From: Myxococcales bacterium
GTDB lineage: Bacteria; Myxococcota_A; Polyangia; Polyangiales; JAFGIB01
Assembly (NCBI GenBank): GCA_029880325.1
Contig: JAOUOP010000006.1
Location: 115,379 to 179,378, forward strand
DNA: 64,000 nt
Direction of reading: 5' to 3'
Below the pieces are notes generated by a model that worked only from the letters and a program-made list of their open reading frames with translations, had not been told where the DNA came from and ran no database searches. Both the position numbers and the translations under genes were made by a program. This document shows, one piece after another, positions 60,038-64,000 of this stretch. The stretch's first letter is position 1. Each line of letters begins with the position of its first letter.

Positions 60038-61156
60038 ATGAATTTCGGCTTCACCGAGGAACAGGAGCTGCTGGCCGATCAGGCGCGGCGCTTCGTCAAC
60101 GAGCGTTGCTCCATGAAGGAAGTGCGCGGGTGGATCGCCACAGACCCGGGCTTCAGTCGCGAGTGTCTCGGGCAGATGGCGGAGCTGGGCTGGGCCGGGC
60201 TGCTGATCCCGGAGGCCCATGGGGGCAGCGGGCTCGGCTGGGTCGAAGCCACCATCGTGCTCGAGGCCACCGGGGCGGCGCTGCTGCCGGGACCGCTGGC
60301 CTCGACGCTGGTCTCCGGGGCGCTGATCGCGGAGTACGGCGGCGAGGCCTGCAAGGAACGCCAGTTGACCGGGCTGGCGACGGCCGCGCGGCTGGGCACG
60401 CTGGCGCTCTTCGAGGATGACGCCTCGCTCGAGGCTTCCGGGGTGAGCCTACGCGCGACGCCCCAGGGCGAGGGCTATCGCTTGCAAGGGCACAAAAGCC
60501 ATGTGCACGACGCGGCTGCGGCCGATGTTTTCGTGGTCGCCGCGCGCACGGATGCGGGGCTCGTGCTGGGCCTGGTCGAGCACGGGGCCGAGGGGCTCGC
60601 GGTTCAGGAACACGCCGGCATCGACCGCACCAAGCGTCTGGGCAGCCTGAACTTCGAGGGTGTGCAGCTGTCAGACGATGCGATCCTCGCCCGCGGAAAC
60701 GCAGCCGAGGCCGCCTACGAGCGCGCTTTGGACCTGGCGGCGCTTTGCGCCAGTGCGGAAATGGTCGGCGCGGCCGCGGCTGTGCACCAGTTGACTGTGG
60801 GCTATGCCAAGGAGCGCTTGCAATTCGGCAAGCCCATCGGGCAATACCAGGGCGTCAAGCATCCCTTGGCGGAGATGCATGTGGACATCGAGACGGCCCG
60901 CTCACTGCTCTACTACGCGGCCTGGCTGGCCGGCGGCGAGCCGGCGGCGCTGTCGCGTTCGGTCTCCATGGCCAAGGCCTATATCAGCGACGCCTTCGCG
61001 CGCATCGGCATCGATGCCATCCAGCTGCACGGCGCCATCGGTTACACCGCCGAGTACGATGCCCAGCTCTACCTGAAGCGCAGCAAGTTCGCGCGGCCTG
61101 CGTTTGGCGATTCGGACTTCCACTACGAGCGCGTCGCGCGCCTGCGAGGACTGTGA
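60038..61156 (+). CDS. acyl-CoA dehydrogenase subunit, likely of a heteromeric enzyme (first gene)
   Basis: 372 residues from the ATG at 60038, giving the usual MNFGFTEEQELLADQARRFV. Acyl-CoA dehydrogenase fold with LGWAGLLIPEAHGGSGLGW, VGYAKERLQFGKPIGQYQGV, and IDAIQLHGAIGYTAEYDAQL. The C-terminus (YLKRSKFARPAFGDSDFHYE) lacks the Y-x-G-(T/S)-x-E motif with the usual catalytic Glu. In FadE28/FadE29-type alpha2-beta2 enzymes one subunit has lost that function. The stop overlaps the next start (TGATG), so the two are produced together. Confidence 0.9.
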   Translation: MNFGFTEEQELLADQARRFVNERCSMKEVRGWIATDPGFSRECLGQMAELGWAGLLIPEAHGGSGLGWVEATIVLEATGAALLPGPLASTLVSGALIAEYGGEACKERQLTGLATAARLGTLALFEDDASLEASGVSLRATPQGEGYRLQGHKSHVHDAAAADVFVVAARTDAGLVLGLVEHGAEGLAVQEHAGIDRTKRLGSLNFEGVQLSDDAILARGNAAEAAYERALDLAALCASAEMVGAAAAVHQLTVGYAKERLQFGKPIGQYQGVKHPLAEMHVDIETARSLLYYAAWLAGGEPAALSRSVSMAKAYISDAFARIGIDAIQLHGAIGYTAEYDAQLYLKRSKFARPAFGDSDFHYERVARLRGL

Positions 61157-62301
61157 TGGATTTCGATCTGACTCCCGAAGAAGAAGCCTTCCGGGCCGAG
61201 GTTGTCGCCTTCCTCGATGAAAATCTGCCGGTCAAGAGCATGGCCGACTGGACGCGCAAGGTGCGTGACAAGCGCTGGGTGGGTTTTTCCTGGCCCCGTG
61301 AGGTAGGCGGCGGCGGCGGCTCGCTGATGCAGCAGGCGATTCTCAAAGCCGAGATGGCCAAGCGCCGGGCGCCCGCGCTCGGCACCTGCTTCATGGGCCT
61401 GGCCTGGGTGGGACCGGCGCTGATCGAGTATGGCACCGATGCGCAGAAGCAGCGCTTCATCCCGGACATCCTCGACAGCAAGCTGCAGTGGTGCACCGGC
61501 TACTCCGAGCCCGACGTGGGCAGCGATCTGGCGGCCCTGCAATGTCGGGGCGAGCGCGACGGCGATCATTACGTCGTCAATGGGCAGAAGATCTGGACTT
61601 CGCTGGCCCCCATCGCCCAGTGGATGATCCTTCTGGTGCGCACCGCACCCATCGACCGCGGCAACAAACACGCGGGCATCACCTGCCTACTGGTGGACAT
61701 GAAGAGCCCGGGCCTGGAAGTGCGCCCCATCGAGAACATGGCTGGCGGTTATCTGTTCGCCGAGGTCTTCTTCAACAACGTGCGGGTGCCGGTCGAGCAG
61801 CGCCTGGGGGCCGAGGGCGAGGGTTGGTCGGTGACCGTCAGTGCCCTGGCCAACGAACGCTCGAGCATCTCCGAGGTGGAGGCGCTGATGCGGCGGCTCG
61901 ACGAGCTCGAGGAGTTGGCGCGCTCGCAACGCAAGCACGGCCGCCCGGTGCTGGAAGATGCCGCCGTGCGGCGTCGCATCGCCCACTTCGCCACGGTCAT
62001 CGAGGGCATGCGCCTCAACGGCCTTCGGCTTCTGACCAAGCAGCTCAAGGGCGAGCCCCTGACCAGCGAGACCTCGATCAACAAGCTGCACCGCGCGGCC
62101 CTGGAGGTCGAGATGGCCGACTTCGCGCTGACCTTGCAGGGGCCCGCTGGCGTCTACGTCAAGGGTGCCGAGCCGGCTGTGGCCTCTGGCAAGTGGCAGC
62201 AGGGCGCGCTCGGATGGCCCGACACCGTGATCGGTGGCGGCACACCGAATATCCAGAAGAACATCATCGCCGAGCGCATCCTCGGCCTGCCCAAGGATTG
62301 A
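61156..62301 (+). CDS. acyl-CoA dehydrogenase subunit, likely of a heteromeric enzyme (second gene)
   Basis: 381 residues. GYSEPDVGSDLAALQCRGER, HYVVNGQKIWTSLAPIAQWM and GAEGEGWSVTVSALANERSS are typical. The C-terminal motif reads GGGTPNIQKNIIAERILGLP, with Asn where homomeric enzymes carry Glu. A Glu at 234 in LANERSS occupies the position of the catalytic base in isovaleryl-CoA dehydrogenase. This matches the FadE29-type subunit of heterotetramers that act on branched or steroid side-chain CoA esters. The start is fused to the previous stop by TGATG. The substrate here is unknown. Confidence 0.92.
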   Translation: MDFDLTPEEEAFRAEVVAFLDENLPVKSMADWTRKVRDKRWVGFSWPREVGGGGGSLMQQAILKAEMAKRRAPALGTCFMGLAWVGPALIEYGTDAQKQRFIPDILDSKLQWCTGYSEPDVGSDLAALQCRGERDGDHYVVNGQKIWTSLAPIAQWMILLVRTAPIDRGNKHAGITCLLVDMKSPGLEVRPIENMAGGYLFAEVFFNNVRVPVEQRLGAEGEGWSVTVSALANERSSISEVEALMRRLDELEELARSQRKHGRPVLEDAAVRRRIAHFATVIEGMRLNGLRLLTKQLKGEPLTSETSINKLHRAALEVEMADFALTLQGPAGVYVKGAEPAVASGKWQQGALGWPDTVIGGGTPNIQKNIIAERILGLPKD

Positions 62302-62317
62302 GTCAGGAAGGGCTACT

Positions 62318-63736
62318 TCAGTCGTAGCTCTCGGCGCGCGCGGTGGCGCAGGTGGCATTGTCGGCGACGCGCTTGATCACGAAACTGGCGGCGGTGACCT
62401 TCTGGATGGCCTCGGCCGAATCGAAGAAGTCGATCAGCCCATCCTCGCAGGCGATTTCGCCACTGCCCTCGACGCGCACGCAGCCGGCGACGCGGCCGTC
62501 GCTCTTCATCTGGCCGTTGTCGGGGCCGGTGACGTCGCCCTCGATGCGATCGCAGGTGGCGATGGTGCCCGACAGACCGCTGACGGCGCGGCTGGCGAGA
62601 TGGAAGCGCTTGACCTGGCGGAGGCCCGAGTCCCAGCCCGGGAAATAGTCGTAGGGCCAGGGGCCGCCGCTGCCGGTGCGGGGGCAGTCGGGGGAGTCGC
62701 CGTAGCTCGAGTCGAAGGAGATGCTGGTCACGCCGAGCTCGCCGTCGTTGTCGTGGTCGACCCACTTGATGCTGCTGCCATCGACGGCACCGCGGTCGGC
62801 GGGCCAGGTGCCGAGCGGATCGGGTAGCTCGATGCCGAGCAGCAGGGCGCTATCGGGTACCACGAAGGCATCGCTGGGTAGAGGCCTGGCGATGTTGAGG
62901 TTCGTGATCTGAATTGGCATGGTGGCCAGATCCCAGCTCGCGTCGGCCACGTATTGGTTGTAGGCCTGATCGTAGGTGGGGCTGCAGACGTCGGGGGCGG
63001 TACCGCCGCACGCGATGGCCTCGGTGGTCAACACACCGTCAACGTAGCTCTGGCGCCTCAGGGCCCAGGAGACAGCCGTGCCGGTTCCGGCTTCGACCCC
63101 GGCGACCGCCGGCCACTGCAGCTCGGCCACGACTTGCATGACGAAGGTGCCGCTGAGATCGCAGTGGCAGCCGTCCCCGTCGGCGGCGGGGATATGACTG
63201 GGCGCACAAACGCAGTCGTAGGCGCCGTCAGTGTTCATGCAGCTCGTGCCCATCGCGCTGCAGTCGAAGAGCGCGCTGTCCTGGCACTCGTCGATGTCCG
63301 TGCACTCGACGCCATCGCCCCCGTAGCCGTCATTGCAGCTGCAGCTGAAGCCGCCCTCGGAGTTTTCGCAGCTGGCCTGGGCGTGGCAGTCGTTGAGCAT
63401 GGCGTCGGCGCATTCATCCACGTCATCGCAACCGTTGCCAGCGCCGTCGAGCGTGTAGCCCGCCGGGCAGTCGCAGCTGGCGTCGATGTCGGCGCTTCCG
63501 GGCGTGCAGGTTGCGGGCGCCTGGCAGTCCAGGTCGGCGCAGCTCAGGGCTTTCGGCAGCTCGACCACGGCACTTCCGCCTTGGCCGCCGCCACCGCTGC
63601 CCCCCTGGGCCTCCGCCCCGCTGTTGCCACCACCGCCACCGCTGCCGGCCATGGAATCGGACTTCGAGCCCGATGAGCAGGAGCAGGTGAAGGCCGCAAG
63701 GCCGAGCATGAAATAGCTGAAGCGACTACCGAACAT
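62318..63736 (-). CDS. lipoprotein with calcium-binding EGF-like repeats
   Basis: 472 residues from the ATG at 63736, with GGAGG eight bases upstream. Lipoprotein signal with Cys-rich end (YFMLGLAAFTCSCSSGS), then a Gly/Ser linker (about 30-55). EGF-like modules run from about 65 to 190: CDCPAGYTLDGAGNGCDDVD, ECADAMLNDCHAQASCENSE, GFSCSCNDGYGGDGVECTDI and DECQDSALFDCSAMGTSCMN; DxDEC marks the calcium-binding type. The rest (about 195-472) is a beta-rich domain seen also, decayed, at 38461-38889. It probably acts at the cell surface. The stop lies 16 bases from the convergent acyl-CoA dehydrogenase end. Confidence 0.88.
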   Translation of the reverse strand: MFGSRFSYFMLGLAAFTCSCSSGSKSDSMAGSGGGGGNSGAEAQGGSGGGGQGGSAVVELPKALSCADLDCQAPATCTPGSADIDASCDCPAGYTLDGAGNGCDDVDECADAMLNDCHAQASCENSEGGFSCSCNDGYGGDGVECTDIDECQDSALFDCSAMGTSCMNTDGAYDCVCAPSHIPAADGDGCHCDLSGTFVMQVVAELQWPAVAGVEAGTGTAVSWALRRQSYVDGVLTTEAIACGGTAPDVCSPTYDQAYNQYVADASWDLATMPIQITNLNIARPLPSDAFVVPDSALLLGIELPDPLGTWPADRGAVDGSSIKWVDHDNDGELGVTSISFDSSYGDSPDCPRTGSGGPWPYDYFPGWDSGLRQVKRFHLASRAVSGLSGTIATCDRIEGDVTGPDNGQMKSDGRVAGCVRVEGSGEIACEDGLIDFFDSAEAIQKVTAASFVIKRVADNATCATARAESYD

Positions 63737-64000
63737 CCTTCCATCCTCCACCCAGGTGCCGCGGAGGTCGAGTCCCGTATGGCAGGAATTGCATAAAACG
63801 AGTCACTTGCGCCGAGGTTGATGTGCGCATTGCGCCCACATCTTGGGGGAAAGGGACAGCGGCGATGCCGCGTCTCCTAAGCTAGCGTTTCGCCATTCCG
63901 ATCGCCTGGCAGCGTGAACGCCGCGGCCAGATTGGGCGCAAGGTGACCTTACGGCAGGGCGGGTTTTGCCGTTTTTTTGGCAAAGCCGACGGAAGAGGTC
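63737..64000. other. upstream region of the EGF lipoprotein gene
   Basis: 264 bases to the window edge. It includes an AT-rich patch near 63785-63800 (minus strand TTTTATGCAATT) that may hold the promoter, and a near-perfect hairpin GGTTTTGCC / GGCAAAGCC at about 63961-63985. No gene was recognised. Confidence 0.4.

Noticed and set aside
63778..63795. TGGCAGGAATTGCAT resembling a sigma-54 (-24/-12) promoter
   Set aside because: The spacing between the GG and GC elements is two bases too short, and it points away from the EGF lipoprotein gene with no plus-strand gene in view.
1..64000. tRNA, rRNA, CRISPR array, phage or conjugative genes
   Set aside because: I looked for T-loop/CCA patterns, evenly spaced repeats and integrase or terminase motifs and saw none. 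A tRNA scan by software would settle small RNAs.

Overview
The window is GC-rich, almost fully coding and split into many short, alternately oriented operons. The gene set points to a Myxococcota-type (former Deltaproteobacteria) genome. Evidence: a Ser/Thr kinase with zinc ribbons, ATPase and TPR parts; many lipoproteins with Asp/Ser/Ala/Gly-rich linkers; a lamin-tail lipoprotein; an EGF-repeat lipoprotein; a Cys-rich OmpA/Pal-like lipoprotein; DUF4388 and HD-GYP signalling; and a type II ketosynthase pair with a fatty acyl-AMP ligase. The exact genus cannot be fixed from sequence alone. No rRNA, tRNA, CRISPR array, integrase or intact transposase was seen.

Layout. 1-2.3 kb: end of a beta-carbonic anhydrase, a SulP bicarbonate/anion transporter and a truncated purE remnant. 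2.3-4 kb: crotonyl-CoA carboxylase/reductase and a convergent winged-HTH regulator. 4-10.5 kb (minus): a lipoprotein, a 1005-aa lipoprotein with lamin-tail and PEP-synthase-like ATP-grasp parts, and a small phosphorelay (Hpt-REC fusion plus single-domain receiver). 10.5-13.9 kb: priA overlapping an orphan FlhB/SctU-like gene without the NPTH autocleavage motif. 13.9-22.1 kb: aminotransferase, cystathionine beta-synthase, tsaD, lipoprotein, large kinase, membrane protein. 22.2-24.6 kb: a multidomain HD-GYP protein. 24.8-27 kb: two TPR proteins, the second carrying an in-frame palindromic element.

26.9-33 kb holds a lipid/polyketide-type island: ketosynthases KS-alpha and KS-beta on the minus strand, diverging from a fatty acyl-AMP ligase, an acyl carrier protein and a membrane protein. 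33-38.4 kb: aminotransferase, Pal-like and CpoB-like lipoproteins, and a membrane spermidine-synthase-like protein. 38.5-41.6 kb: a decayed lipoprotein fragment, a small membrane protein, a thioesterase, and an IclR regulator coupled to a branched-chain-type aminotransferase. 41.7-46.8 kb: a diheme lipoprotein coupled to a PQQ sugar dehydrogenase-like lipoprotein, then a membrane glycosyltransferase-like protein. 46.9-53.5 kb: an AstE-like hydrolase, a cation/proton antiporter, and a sulfur operon (persulfide dioxygenase-rhodanese, two half-size YeeE/YedE proteins, SulP).

53.6-64 kb: a long palindromic element, a GST-like protein, thioredoxin, an acyl-CoA dehydrogenase, an aldo/keto reductase, a small lipoprotein, a YegD-like Hsp70, a translationally coupled pair of acyl-CoA dehydrogenases that looks heteromeric, and an EGF-repeat lipoprotein whose C-terminal part resembles the pseudogene at 38.5 kb.

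The most notable points are: (1) a 165-bp CTAG-bounded palindromic insertion that is translated in frame in a signal peptide; (2) a ketosynthase partner missing its catalytic residues, opposite a FAAL/ACP; (3) an SctU-like protein without NPTH, coupled to priA; (4) an apparently exported ATP-grasp/lamin-tail lipoprotein; (5) a second palindromic element with perfect 46-bp arms; and (6) four TTGACA-N16/17-TA(G/A) promoter-like sites.
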